Shown: positions 29,966 to 39,008 of the stretch, in pieces | Layout: every line of letters begins with the position of its first letter | How positions within the stretch are numbered: the first letter of the stretch is position 1 | Assembly: GCA_965200505.1 (NCBI GenBank) | Contig: OZ241343.1 | Span: 1,488,001-1,552,000 of the forward strand | Length of the DNA: 64,000 nt | DNA from: VXNE01 sp965200505 | GTDB lineage: Bacteria; Pseudomonadota; Gammaproteobacteria; Pseudomonadales; Azotimanducaceae | Direction: 5' to 3' | Program-made: the position numbers and the translations under genes | Notes under the pieces: model-generated | Told to the model about the DNA's origin: nothing | Databases searched by the model: none | Seen by the model: only the letters and a program-made list of their open reading frames with translations

Positions 29966-31333
29966 ATGTTGGCCGCCGCCCGGACACGAAACGCCCACGC
30001 CCTGCTCGCCGTTGCCTTGGCGCTCGGCGCCGGCGGTGCCGAGGGCGCCGTGTTGGAGTGGCTGTACCGGGTGGAAACGCCCGTGCCATCGCGCACCACC
30101 GCCGATCGCCACGCGGCCGCCCAGCGGGCCCTCGACACCATGCTGACGCGGCTCACCGGCTTGGCCGAGGTGCCCCGCACCCCGGCCATCAGGGCGGCGC
30201 TCGGCGCACCCGAACGTTACTACCAACGCTATAGCTTCGTTGCCGACGCCGGTGAAACGCGCCTCGCCGTGAGTTTCACGCCCGAGGCGCTGCGCGAGCT
30301 GATCGCCGAGGCGCGGCTGCCCATCTGGGCGGCGGATCGCCCCGTGGCGTTGGCGTGGATCGTGGTGGAGGACACGCTGGCTGAACCGGCGGCGCAGCCC
30401 GACGTTGCGGCGGAAGCGCCACCCGGCCTTGCCATCCCGCTGGGGGTGCGGCGGCCGGAGGCGGTGGCGGACACATCGCCCGCGGCGCCGGCAACGGCGC
30501 CCACAGCCGAGACGGGGCCGGAGGCACTCGCCCCCGCAGCCCGGTCCGACACCGTGGCCCACGACCTCCACGCCGCCGGCGCCATCATCCTAGCGAGCGC
30601 GTCACCTCACCCGTTGGCCACCGCTCTGCACCAGCGCACCAGCGAACGCGGCATCGAAATCCTGCTGCCGCTGATGGACTTGGAAGATCGAGAGCGCATC
30701 CAGCCCATGACGCTCCTGAATGGCTACGACTACACCATTCGGGAAGCGTCCGCCCGCTACCGGCCCGACTACATCATCCTGGGCCGTGTCCGACGCGACC
30801 GCGCCGCCGGCTGGCTCACGGACTGGCGCCTGTGGCTCGAGGACACTGAGCAGTCATTCGCCCTCGCCACGCCCGACGCCGCGATCAGCGCGACTCAAGC
30901 GGTGGACGCCGCCGGTGACGCGCTGGCGAGCCGCTTCGCGGTGACCGGCGCCGAGACCAGCCTCGTCACGCTCGAAGTGCGTGGCGCCAACTCCGTCGCC
31001 GGCTATGCCGGGGTGCTCCGCCACCTTGAAGGGCTCGCCTTCCTAGATCGTGTGGAGCTGGTGGAAGCGCAAGCCGACGCGATCACACTGCGCGTCGCCA
31101 CGCGCTCTTCCCGCGCGCGCTTGGGCAACCTGCTCACGGCTAGTGACGCCTTCGAACCCGGGCCGGGTGCGCCAAGCCCCAACGACGACGCGGCGCCAAT
31201 GCGCCTTTGGTGGACCGCCGCATCCTCCGCCGCGGCACAGGAAGCAAGCCGCACTTCGCGTTCCCCGCTGCGTCCGCTGGGCGACGACTTGGACCCCTTG
31301 GCCGCCGGGGCCGCGCCCCAACGCCGGCGCTGA
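29966..31333 (+). CDS. DUF2066 family exported protein
   Basis: 455 residues from ATG 29966, starting with a signal peptide (LLAVALALGAGGAEG). The DUF2066 domain follows, with RTTADRHAAAQRALDTMLTRLTG near the start and LPIWAADRPVALAWIVV in the middle. A proline/alanine-rich linker at about 145-195 breaks the domain. Function unknown. In gammaproteobacteria this family commonly precedes a CDP-alcohol transferase and hda, exactly as here. An earlier in-frame ATG (29921) would lack the signal-peptide shape. Confidence 0.82.
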   Translation: MLAAARTRNAHALLAVALALGAGGAEGAVLEWLYRVETPVPSRTTADRHAAAQRALDTMLTRLTGLAEVPRTPAIRAALGAPERYYQRYSFVADAGETRLAVSFTPEALRELIAEARLPIWAADRPVALAWIVVEDTLAEPAAQPDVAAEAPPGLAIPLGVRRPEAVADTSPAAPATAPTAETGPEALAPAARSDTVAHDLHAAGAIILASASPHPLATALHQRTSERGIEILLPLMDLEDRERIQPMTLLNGYDYTIREASARYRPDYIILGRVRRDRAAGWLTDWRLWLEDTEQSFALATPDAAISATQAVDAAGDALASRFAVTGAETSLVTLEVRGANSVAGYAGVLRHLEGLAFLDRVELVEAQADAITLRVATRSSRARLGNLLTASDAFEPGPGAPSPNDDAAPMRLWWTAASSAAAQEASRTSRSPLRPLGDDLDPLAAGAAPQRRR

Positions 31334-31336
31334 ATC

Positions 31337-31903
31337 GTGCATCACGTTCCCAACGTCATCACCGTGGTGCGGGTGGCACTCATCGTGCCGACGGCGTGGC
31401 TGCTGCTGCGCGGCGATTACATGAGCGCGCTCCTCCTCATCGCGCTGGCCGGCGCATCCGACGCGCTCGATGGCGCCCTCGCCCGCCGCTACGCGTGGAC
31501 CACGCGCTTCGGCGCCTTCGCGGATCCACTGGCCGACAAGCTGCTCGTGGCCACCACCTTCGTCATCCTCGTGCTGCAAGGGCACGTCCCGCTGTGGCTC
31601 GCCATCATCGCCATCGCCCGCGATGTGGTCATCATGGGCGGGGCGCTTGCCTATCGCTTGAAGTTCCAACAGGTTGAAATCGACCCCACCTTCATCAGCC
31701 GCGCCAACACCGCGGTGCAGATCGTCATGCTGATCGCCGTGTTGGTGAAGCTCATCGAGGTGCCACCGGCATCCGCGTTCGCCGCGGCCTTGATCGACCC
31801 GTGGGGTTTCGCGCTGGTGGCACTGCTCTCCATCACCTCCGGCCTCGACTATGTGATCACTTGGGGAACACGCGCCGGTCGGCAGTGGCGACAGTCGCCA
31901 TGA
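31337..31903 (+). CDS. CDP-alcohol phosphatidyltransferase
   Basis: Membrane enzyme making a phospholipid head-group ester from a CDP-lipid. 188 residues with several membrane helices and the complete family motif D-x2-DG-x2-AR-x8-G-x3-D-x3-D (DALDGALARR through FADPLADK, about residues 42-67). The substrate is not fixed by the motif; phosphatidylglycerophosphate synthase-like. It overlaps hda by 4 bases. Confidence 0.87.
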   Translation: MHHVPNVITVVRVALIVPTAWLLLRGDYMSALLLIALAGASDALDGALARRYAWTTRFGAFADPLADKLLVATTFVILVLQGHVPLWLAIIAIARDVVIMGGALAYRLKFQQVEIDPTFISRANTAVQIVMLIAVLVKLIEVPPASAFAAALIDPWGFALVALLSITSGLDYVITWGTRAGRQWRQSP

Positions 31904-32556
31904 CGCGGCAATTGCCGCTCAGCTTTCCTTGGCACGAGCGGTTTGTCTGGAGCCGCTTCGTGGCCGGCCCCAACGCCGAGTTGGTGGAGCGCTTGCGGGG
32001 GCCACGGGAGGGCTTCGCTTGCTTCTGGCTGTGGGGGGCACCCGGCATTGGCAAGACGCATTTGCTGCAAGCCCTCTGTCGGGAGGATGGCGGCGTGTAT
32101 GTGCCCGCCGCGGCGCCCAAGGCGCTGGATGGCTATGAGGCGTTCGAGCGCGTGGTGATTGACGACGTGGATGGCTGGTTTGGCGATCCACGCGCCGAGG
32201 CGGCCCTGTTCCGCCTCTTCAACGAACAAGACGCGCGCGACCATGTGCTCGTGGTCGCCGGCCGGCGCCCGCCGACCCAGGCGCGGTTCGCGCTGCCCGA
32301 TCTCGCTTCCCGTCTGCGTGGCGCCGCGATCTTCGAAGTTCAAGCCTTGACGGAGGAGGCGACCGCCGGCGCCCTCGTGCGAGCCGCGCGGGAGCGCGGC
32401 ATCGAGTTGGGTGACGACGCGGTGCGGTTCCTTCTGCTCCGCGCCAAACGCGATCTGGCAACGCTCTTGACGCTGCTCGACGCCATCGACCGGGAGGCGT
32501 TGGCGGCTGGCCGGCGCGTCACCGTGCCGCTGGTCAAGCAAGCGCTGGCCCTGTAG
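31900..32556 (+). CDS. hda: DnaA regulatory inactivator Hda-like AAA+ protein
   Basis: DnaA-related AAA+ protein that, with the sliding clamp, promotes ATP hydrolysis by DnaA after initiation. 218 residues. The N terminus QLPLSF is the clamp-binding box. Walker A is GAPGIGKTHLLQA, Walker B is VVIDDVD, and the arginine-finger region is ASRLRGA. ATG 31900 overlaps the previous gene. It lacks the DnaA DNA-binding domain. Confidence 0.92.
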   Translation: MTRQLPLSFPWHERFVWSRFVAGPNAELVERLRGPREGFACFWLWGAPGIGKTHLLQALCREDGGVYVPAAAPKALDGYEAFERVVIDDVDGWFGDPRAEAALFRLFNEQDARDHVLVVAGRRPPTQARFALPDLASRLRGAAIFEVQALTEEATAGALVRAARERGIELGDDAVRFLLLRAKRDLATLLTLLDAIDREALAAGRRVTVPLVKQALAL

Positions 32557-33633
32557 ATGCCGCGCCGCGCCGTGGTGACGGGTGGCGGCAGCGCCGGCCA
32601 TGTCGTTCCGGCGCTGCCGGTGATCGAGGCGCTCCTGGCAGATGGCTGGGAGGTGAGCTACATCGGCTCGCCGACCGGGCTCGAAGAACGACTCGTGGCG
32701 CCCCTCGGCATCGCATATGACAGCGTGCGCTCCGGCAAGCTCCGGCGCTACTTCTCCCTTGCCAACGCGGTGGATGCGTTGCGTGTGCCCTGGGGTGTGC
32801 TGCAAGCCTTGCGCATCCTGTGGCGCCGCAAGCCGGATGTGGTGTTCTCCAAGGGTGGGTTCGTCGCGTTTCCCACCGTGGTGGCGGCGTGGCTGCTGCG
32901 GATTCCCGTCGTGGCCCACGAATCCGACCTTTCCCCCGGCCTCGCCAACCGCCTCTCCCTGCCGTTCCTCAAAACGCTGTGCGTGACGTTCAGCGCCACC
33001 CAGGCAAACCGGGCACAGGTGGTGTGGACCGGCACGCCAGTGCGCCAAGCGCTCATCCAAGGCGACCGCGACAAGGGTTTCGCGGCGGCCGGCTTCTCGG
33101 GCGCCAAGCCGGTCATCGTCATCGTCGGCGGCAGCTTGGGCGCGACCCGGCTGAACGCCGCGGCCGACGCCGCCCGCCCCCAGTTGACGGCGACCTTTGA
33201 TGTCCTGCATGTGCGTGGCGCCGGCAACCTCGACCCCGGCGCCGACGCCGCCGGCTACGCCCAGCGCGAGTTCGTCGCGGACGGTTGGGGCGACATCTTG
33301 GCAGCCGCGGCCGTGGTGGTGTCCCGCGCCGGGGCCAACGCGCTTTTCGAGCTGCTCTGCCTGGGCAAACCCAATCTGTTGGTGCCGCTGCCGGCAACGG
33401 CGAGCCGCGGCGACCAGATCGAGAATGCCGCCTACGCCGAGCGCTTGGGGTACAGCGTCGTCATTCAAGACGCGGCGCTCGACGCCGCCGGCCTCGTGGC
33501 CGCGGTATCCACGCTGTATCGGGACCGCGCCGTTTGGCGACGTGCGTTGGCGCGTTTTCAGCCCCCCGACAGCGTGCCGCTCATCACCGCGCAACTTGAC
33601 GCCGCGGCGGGGCGGCGGGCGGCCACGCCATAG
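32557..33633 (+). CDS. murG: MurG-family undecaprenyl-PP-MurNAc-pentapeptide GlcNAc transferase
   Basis: Converts lipid I to lipid II on the inner membrane face. 358 residues: GGGSAGHVVPALPV at the N terminus, SKGGFVAFPTVVAA, the WTGTPVRQ hinge region, and C-terminal SRAGANALFEL and RGDQIENAAYAE donor-site motifs. It starts directly after the hda stop. It stands outside a division/cell-wall cluster in this window, so it may be the only copy moved here or a second copy used for another glycolipid. Confidence 0.85.
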   Translation: MPRRAVVTGGGSAGHVVPALPVIEALLADGWEVSYIGSPTGLEERLVAPLGIAYDSVRSGKLRRYFSLANAVDALRVPWGVLQALRILWRRKPDVVFSKGGFVAFPTVVAAWLLRIPVVAHESDLSPGLANRLSLPFLKTLCVTFSATQANRAQVVWTGTPVRQALIQGDRDKGFAAAGFSGAKPVIVIVGGSLGATRLNAAADAARPQLTATFDVLHVRGAGNLDPGADAAGYAQREFVADGWGDILAAAAVVVSRAGANALFELLCLGKPNLLVPLPATASRGDQIENAAYAERLGYSVVIQDAALDAAGLVAAVSTLYRDRAVWRRALARFQPPDSVPLITAQLDAAAGRRAATP

Positions 33634-33686
33634 GCCCGGCCACCCGCCCTTGATTATTCGCAACACGACCCGATTCATGCTTTAGA

Positions 33687-34979
33687 ATGAAGCGATTGCG
33701 CTGGGCGTTCTTGCCAGCCTGGCGGCTTGGGGGCTCCGTGGGAAGACGCATCGCCATCTACCTTCCTTCGCTCGGCGGCGGCGGCCCGGAGCGCGCCATG
33801 CTGAACTTGGCAAGAGGGTTGGCCGAACGCGGCTTTGCCGTGGAACTGGTGCTCGCAAGCGCGGCCGGCCATTTCCTCGAGTTGGTGCCGGCGTCAGTCC
33901 GCCTGGTGGACTTGGGCTGCCGCCGCACCCTGTCGAGCCTCTTTCCGCTCATCCGCCACCTCAAGCGGCGACGCCCCGACGTCTTGATCGTGAGCCTCCC
34001 CCACACCAACGCCATGGCGCTGCTCGCCAACAAGCTGCTCCGCCGACCGCTGCCGGTGGTGGCGTTGCGCACCAGCGCCTTCTCGCTGCGCTATGCGGAC
34101 GCGAACTTGAAGGAGCGGATGGCCATGAAACTCGAGAAGTGCCTGTTTCCTTCCGCGCACACGGTGGTTGCCGTGTCCCAGGGCGTGGCCGAGGACTTGA
34201 AGCGCGTCATTCCCCGCGCTGCCCACTTGGTGCGCCGCATCCACGATCCGGTCGTGTGGCCCGACCACGCCGAAAGGGCCGCCGCACCCCTTGCGCATCC
34301 GTGGTTTGAGGACTCCGGGCCGCCGGTGATCCTCGCCGCGGGACGCTTGGTGGCCCTCAAGGGACATACCACGTTGCTCCGCGCCGTGGCGCGTTTGGCG
34401 GACATCCGCCCGGTGCGCCTCGTCATCTTGGGCGAAGGGCCGGAACGAGCGCGTCTCGACAAGCTGGCGACAACGCTCCGCATCCAACACTTGGTGGACT
34501 TTGCCGGCTTCCAACTCAATCCGCTGCCTTACATGCGGGGCGCGAAGGTGTTCGTGCTCACCTCCACCTACGAGGCGTTGCCAAACGCCCTCATTCAGGC
34601 GATGGCTTGCGGCACACCCGTGGTGAGCACCGATTGCCCGACTGGCCCGCGGGAGATTCTGGAAGCCGGCAAATGGGGTTTGTTGACGCCGGTGGGCGAC
34701 GCCAGCGCCTTGGCCACGGCGATTCACCAGACCTTGGACGATCCACTGCCGTCGAGCGGCCTCAAGGCGAGGGCGGCCCACTATTCCGCCCAAGCCTCGA
34801 TAGACGGCTATGCCGCGGTGGTGGCGGACGTCTTGGGGCTAGACCCCTACAAGCGCAACGGCACCCAAACCGCAGCGAAGACGGCCGAAAACGGCAGTGC
34901 CCTCGCGGGGGGGGGGGGGGGGGGGGGGTCCGTAGCCTTCGGCGCCGCCAAAGCGAGAGCCCACCGATCCGCCCACTAG
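33687..34979 (+). CDS. Family 4 glycosyltransferase with poly-glycine tail from a G22 run
   Basis: GT-B fold sugar transferase, probably for surface polysaccharide or lipopolysaccharide. 430 residues. Visible: an N-terminal GGGGPERAMLNLARGLAERGFAV segment, AAGRLVALKGHTTLLRAV and LGEGPERARLDKLA, and the donor-site TSTYEALPNALIQAMACGTPVVSTD and GPREI. After the core ends near residue 388 comes a poor-quality tail containing seven glycines encoded by a run of 22 G. One base more would give a different tail ending at 35029; two more or one fewer stops at once. Confidence 0.85.
   Translation: MKRLRWAFLPAWRLGGSVGRRIAIYLPSLGGGGPERAMLNLARGLAERGFAVELVLASAAGHFLELVPASVRLVDLGCRRTLSSLFPLIRHLKRRRPDVLIVSLPHTNAMALLANKLLRRPLPVVALRTSAFSLRYADANLKERMAMKLEKCLFPSAHTVVAVSQGVAEDLKRVIPRAAHLVRRIHDPVVWPDHAERAAAPLAHPWFEDSGPPVILAAGRLVALKGHTTLLRAVARLADIRPVRLVILGEGPERARLDKLATTLRIQHLVDFAGFQLNPLPYMRGAKVFVLTSTYEALPNALIQAMACGTPVVSTDCPTGPREILEAGKWGLLTPVGDASALATAIHQTLDDPLPSSGLKARAAHYSAQASIDGYAAVVADVLGLDPYKRNGTQTAAKTAENGSALAGGGGGGGSVAFGAAKARAHRSAH
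34907..34928. repeat. Homopolymer run of 22 G
   Basis: Uninterrupted run of 22 G within the 3' end of the glycosyltransferase gene, after the conserved domain. Together with the run of 33 G at 4716 it is one of two such tracts here. Length and existence need long-read confirmation. Confidence 0.9.
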
Positions 34980-35098
34980 CAGGGAGTGACGCGAAAGCAC
35001 GGCTCCAGCTAAACGGGCACGGGGAATAGACGGCCGCTGATCGCTCGCCCCCGCGTCCGTTGGTTACTCTGCCGACACCGCTCAGCGTTTCGTCATCT

Positions 35099-35464
35099 TC
35101 ACGAAAGCACGAGCGTATCGATCGTGGTGTCCAGTGCGTCGGCGATGCGTCGGAGGGTCTGCACCGAACCGGTTGATGCGCCCTTTTCTATGGCGGAGAT
35201 GTGCGCGTTCGAGACGTTGGCACGGCGGGCAAGTTCGGCCGCAGTCAGCCCGCGGTGTTCGCGCCAGACGCGCACCGGGTTCTCGCCGGACAGGAGCAGG
35301 CGTTCAACGAACGACGACGGAAAGGATTCTTCATCGCGGCCTTGGGCACGCCGCATCGCTTCGGCGTCGGCTGCATCCTCGGCCTGTTGCCGGAGTTCCT
35401 CGTAGTCTTCCAATGGGAGCAGCGCCCAAGTACGCCCTTCGATCTCGAACTGCACTGGATTCAT
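35099..35464 (-). CDS. XRE-type HTH antitoxin
   Basis: 121 residues. The first half (MNPVQFEIEGRTWALLPLEDYEEL) resembles a Phd/DinJ-like antitoxin-style strand pair. The C-terminal half is a Cro/C1 helix-turn-helix (VWREHRGLTAAELARRANVSNAHISAIEKG). It overlaps the upstream RelE-type toxin gene (ATGA), and toxin-first order with an HTH antitoxin is the HigBA style. Expected to neutralise the toxin and repress the pair's own promoter. Confidence 0.85.
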   Translation of the reverse strand: MNPVQFEIEGRTWALLPLEDYEELRQQAEDAADAEAMRRAQGRDEESFPSSFVERLLLSGENPVRVWREHRGLTAAELARRANVSNAHISAIEKGASTGSVQTLRRIADALDTTIDTLVLS

Positions 35465-35730
35465 CGCCGCCTCCTGTATGCGTCGCCGCGGGTCTCGATG
35501 TCGCGGACCACGAGTCGCCGGTTGCCATGATCCAGCTCGAACAGCACACGCCAGTCACCAACCCGCAACCGATGGCCTGCCACGCCTGTCAAGGACTTGA
35601 CGTTCGGATTCCGTGCCATTGGGTGTTCACCAACCGCGGCGACCTTGGCCACGATGCGAGCCCTTGTGCTGGAGTCCAACTTCGCCAGCCGGGCCAACGG
35701 CGACTTCTTGTATTCGACCTCGTAACCCAC
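35461..35730 (-). CDS. RelE/ParE-type toxin
   Basis: 89 residues from GTG 35730 (VGYEVEYKKSPLARLAKL). It contains the RelE-fold core: VKSLTGVAGHRLRVGDWRVLFELD and then VVRDIETRGDAYRR. Members cut mRNA on ribosomes or poison gyrase; which is not readable here. The GTG is preferred because it begins at the first strand, while the open frame runs to 35778. A TATACT box lies 14 bases upstream. Confidence 0.83.
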   Translation of the reverse strand: MGYEVEYKKSPLARLAKLDSSTRARIVAKVAAVGEHPMARNPNVKSLTGVAGHRLRVGDWRVLFELDHGNRRLVVRDIETRGDAYRRRR

Positions 35731-35744
35731 AGACCCCAGATTAC

Positions 35745-35750
35745 AGTATA
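35745..35750 (-). promoter_or_regulatory. -10 box (TATACT) of the toxin-antitoxin operon
   Basis: TATACT on the minus strand ends 14 bases before the toxin GTG. No good -35 is visible, which is common for promoters of autoregulated toxin-antitoxin genes. No clear operator palindrome was found beside it. Confidence 0.4.
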
Positions 35751-35927
35751 AGTGAAACCGTGGATCACGAAATGTCACTCTGGCTGAAACCGCTGCGGAA
35801 TGTCGTTACGCACCGCGGTTCAGCTGGCGATAACGGCTTGCGAGCACTGCGAGCGGGGTTCCCATCTGCCCATTGAGCGTACCCGCGAACGGTGCTTAAA
35901 TGCGCCGCTTTTTCGGCCCGACCCCCG

Positions 35928-37202
35928 ATGTTCAAGGTTCGCACCTACAACCAGATCGCCGCCCGCGGTCTCACGCGGTTCCCCTCGGAACAGTTCGAGG
36001 TGGGCGCTCATGTCGTCGATCCGGACGCGATACTGCTGCGTAGCCATCGGCTCGAAGCGGGGGAACTCGGCGCCGGCGTCACCGCCGTGGCGCGCGCCGG
36101 AGCGGGCGTGAACAACGTGCCCGTGGAGCGTTGCACCGCCCAAGGCGTGGTCGTGTTCAACACGCCCGGCGCGAACGCGAACTCGGTGAAAGAACTCACG
36201 CTCGCCGCCCTGTTGCTCGCCGCGCGCGACATCGCCGGCGGCTTGGAGTTCGTCGGCTCGCTCGCGGACGTCCAGGACGATCCAACCCTCAATCAGCGGG
36301 TGGAAGGGGAGAAGCGGCGCTTCAAGGGCCGCGAGCTCTACGACCGCACCCTCGGTGTGGTGGGCTTGGGCGCCATCGGTTCGCTGGTGGCGCGGGCAGC
36401 GTTGGACTTGGGGATGCAGGTGGTGGGTTTCGACCCGGCGCTGTCCGTGGAGGCCGCTTGGCGCCTGCCGAGCAGGGTGCAACGCATGGACAACCTGCAG
36501 GCGCTCCTCGCCCGCTCAGATTATGTGACGCTGCATGTGCCCGCCTTGGCAGACACGGTGGGGATGATCGACGCCGCCGCGCTCGGCGCCTTGCGCCCGG
36601 GGGCCGCGCTCTTGAACTTCGCCCGCCGCGAGATCGTGGTGGAGGACGCGGTGGCGGATGCCTTGGCAAGCGGCCGGTTGCGGATGTACTTCTCGGATTT
36701 CCCAAGCACCACGCTGCCAACCGGCGCACGGTCGCGCGCGACGCCCCACTTGGGCGCGAGCACCACGGAGGCCGAAGAAAACTGCGCCGTCATGGCGGCC
36801 AATCAGCTCATCGACTTCCTGCAGTGCGGCAACATCGTCAACTCCGTCAACTTTCCCGACGTTTACCTCGATCAAGCCGAAGGGCATCGCATCGCGGTTC
36901 TCAACCGCAACGTGCCGGGCACGCTCGGGCAAGTGATGTCGGTGTTGGCGGACGCCAACATCAACGTCATTGACATGCTGAACAAGAGCCGGGACGACGT
37001 GGCCTACAACCTGATCGACATCGCCGCCGAACCCGACGCCCCGCTGTTGAGCCAAATCGAAGCCATCGACAGCGTCATCGGCGCCCGTGCTTTCGCGGGC
37101 TGCGATCGACGTGTTCGCTCCACGGCAGAAACGGATTCGGCCGGCGCTGCTGACGCTCGCGGAAACGCCCCACACGACACAACGCTTCGACTTCGCGCGT
37201 GA
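35928..37202 (+). CDS. serA: D-3-phosphoglycerate dehydrogenase
   Basis: First step of serine synthesis: oxidises 3-phosphoglycerate with NAD. 424 residues from ATG 35928 (MFKVRTYNQIA). Visible: ARAGAGVNNVPVE, the NAD-binding VVGLGAIGSLVARAA, the HVPALADT segment, ATPHLGASTTEAEENCA, and a C-terminal ACT domain (RNVPGTLGQVMSVLADANINV). The conserved part ends near 37090, and about 35 further residues of poor quality read into the convergent mnmC gene, giving a 128-base tail overlap. Confidence 0.9.
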   Translation: MFKVRTYNQIAARGLTRFPSEQFEVGAHVVDPDAILLRSHRLEAGELGAGVTAVARAGAGVNNVPVERCTAQGVVVFNTPGANANSVKELTLAALLLAARDIAGGLEFVGSLADVQDDPTLNQRVEGEKRRFKGRELYDRTLGVVGLGAIGSLVARAALDLGMQVVGFDPALSVEAAWRLPSRVQRMDNLQALLARSDYVTLHVPALADTVGMIDAAALGALRPGAALLNFARREIVVEDAVADALASGRLRMYFSDFPSTTLPTGARSRATPHLGASTTEAEENCAVMAANQLIDFLQCGNIVNSVNFPDVYLDQAEGHRIAVLNRNVPGTLGQVMSVLADANINVIDMLNKSRDDVAYNLIDIAAEPDAPLLSQIEAIDSVIGARAFAGCDRRVRSTAETDSAGAADARGNAPHDTTLRLRA

Positions 37203-38871
37203 CGGGCGGCGTCTCGCCGCAGATGAGGCTCGCAATCCACTCGCCGGCGAGCGCCGCGGACGCCACGCCGGCGGAGCCGTGGCCGCTGGTGAGGTAGGTG
37301 GCCGCATCCACGCGGCCAATGATGGGCACCCGGTCCGACGTGACGGCTCTTGTACCTCGAAAGCTAGAAAGCGCGGGGCCCGGCGGGCGTTGGAAGAGCG
37401 CCTCAAAGCGGCGGCCATTCGCCTCCGCCGCGGCCCCCGCCGCCCAAGGCCGGTACTCATACGTGGCACCGGTCCAGCAGGCAGCGCCGGCCGGGGCGCA
37501 GTAGCCGTCGCCCAGCACCGGCATCCGCAATCCACCGGCGAACAGGTCCGCTTGGCCGAGCAACCCGGTCACTTCCAATTCGGGCAACTCCGTCGCCACC
37601 GCGGCGCCGCTGGCGAGCACTTGGACGGTGGCGGCCGCCTCCACCGAACCTCCGGCCCATGCCGGCGCATCGCCACGCATGGATTGGAACTCGATGCGCG
37701 GATGGTCGAGCAGGGCGGCGCAGAGGCTGTGCCCGGACACCACAGCGGCATGCGGGAAATGCAGACCAGCGGGCAACTCGCCGAGCCCCGCCAACTCGGC
37801 CGCGTCGCGCGGCCCCACCGCCACGCACCAATCATCGGGCAAGGCCGCCGCGATCTTGACCAGCCGGTCGGCATCGACATTCGGCCCCGGCAGTTGCAGC
37901 GCGCCCGTGCGGCGCACACCGGGCAGCTCCCCGTAGCGCCACACCGCGAACGCATAGCTGTGGGCGCGCCAAGCCGCCGCGGCGCCGCCATCCGCCAACA
38001 GGCGCGGATGCAACGCGGCACCCGGGATGCCAGACGCGCCGGCCGCCACGGCCGCATCGCGCACCGTCACGGCAACGCCACGCTCGGCCAGTGCCCGCGC
38101 CGCGTTGGCACCAGCGAGGCCGGCGCCGAGGACGGCCACCTCCGGCAACCGCGCCGGCACCGGAGACCACTGGCCAGGGTAAGTGCCAAGGAGGGAATGG
38201 CGCTTGCGGGGCCGCTGATCGACGCGTTCGACATGGAAACCGGCGCTCCGCAACGCCGCCTTGACGACGCCGGCGGAGGAATAGGTGGTGGCCGTGGCAC
38301 CGGGCCGGCACAAGGCGGCCACCGCCGCGCACACTTCGTGGCGCCACATGGCGGGGTTCCGTGGCGGCGCGAAGCCATCCAGGAACCAAGCGTCCATGCC
38401 GGGGCAGCGCCCTTCGAGATCCGCCAAACCTTCCCGGACGTCGCCGAAGAAGAGCGACAACTGCACCCGCCCGGCGGCGAACCGGCACCGATGCCAACCG
38501 GAGATGCGTGGCGGCACTGCCGCGGCCAACTCGCGCTGCGTGGCGAGGCCGGTGTGGCGGGCGGCCCGGCGCAAGTCCGCCGCCGGCACGGGGGCTGCCT
38601 CGAACGCGATGTAATGCAGACGGGCGTTCGACCCACGCAGCACCCGCTCGGCAACGACGGCGAAGTTGGTTCCAAAGCCAAAACCCAGTTCGCCCACCGT
38701 GAACACGCCGGCGCCGGCGCTGCGTTCGGCGAGCCGCGCCGGCGCCACGAACACCCGTTCCGCCTCGGCCACGCCGTCGCCATCGCAATAGACGTCACCA
38801 AACGTTTCCGAGACCGGCTGGCGTCCATTCCAACGGATGCGGGCCGCCTCCACCACGCGGTGCGGTGTCAC
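37075..38871 (-). CDS. mnmC: Bifunctional tRNA wobble-uridine modification enzyme MnmC
   Basis: Finishes the mnm5(s2)U base at position 34 of several tRNAs. 598 residues. The N-terminal methyltransferase domain has FGDVYCD, ELGFGFGTNF and MDAWFLDGFAP. The C-terminal FAD oxidase domain has VAVLGAGLAGANAARALAERG and a late TSGHGSAGV. GTG 38871 has a GGAGGA site 7 bases upstream. The 3' end overlaps serA by 128 bases; the last 20 residues look like non-family tail. Confidence 0.9.
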   Translation of the reverse strand: MTPHRVVEAARIRWNGRQPVSETFGDVYCDGDGVAEAERVFVAPARLAERSAGAGVFTVGELGFGFGTNFAVVAERVLRGSNARLHYIAFEAAPVPAADLRRAARHTGLATQRELAAAVPPRISGWHRCRFAAGRVQLSLFFGDVREGLADLEGRCPGMDAWFLDGFAPPRNPAMWRHEVCAAVAALCRPGATATTYSSAGVVKAALRSAGFHVERVDQRPRKRHSLLGTYPGQWSPVPARLPEVAVLGAGLAGANAARALAERGVAVTVRDAAVAAGASGIPGAALHPRLLADGGAAAAWRAHSYAFAVWRYGELPGVRRTGALQLPGPNVDADRLVKIAAALPDDWCVAVGPRDAAELAGLGELPAGLHFPHAAVVSGHSLCAALLDHPRIEFQSMRGDAPAWAGGSVEAAATVQVLASGAAVATELPELEVTGLLGQADLFAGGLRMPVLGDGYCAPAGAACWTGATYEYRPWAAGAAAEANGRRFEALFQRPPGPALSSFRGTRAVTSDRVPIIGRVDAATYLTSGHGSAGVASAALAGEWIASLICGETPPVTREVEALCRVGRFRERQQRRPNPFLPWSEHVDRSPRKHGRR

Positions 38872-39008
38872 GGGGCTTCCTCCGGTCACACCGCGTCCCG
38901 GCCAGGCTCGCGGCCGGCAGGTTGCCTGTGGAAGTGGTATCTTCCGCCACGAGCCGCCACAATGGCCGGCTTCGCACCAGCGCAGGACGCGCAATTCAAG
39001 GAGACGGC

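Noticed and set aside
32557..33633. murG as evidence for a cell-wall/division cluster
   Set aside because: None of the usual neighbours (ftsW, murC, ddl, ftsQ) are present; the gene stands next to hda and a glycosyltransferase.
31849..33678. 609-codon minus-strand frame over hda and murG
   Set aside because: Opposite-strand shadow of two conserved genes; high GC makes such long frames common here.
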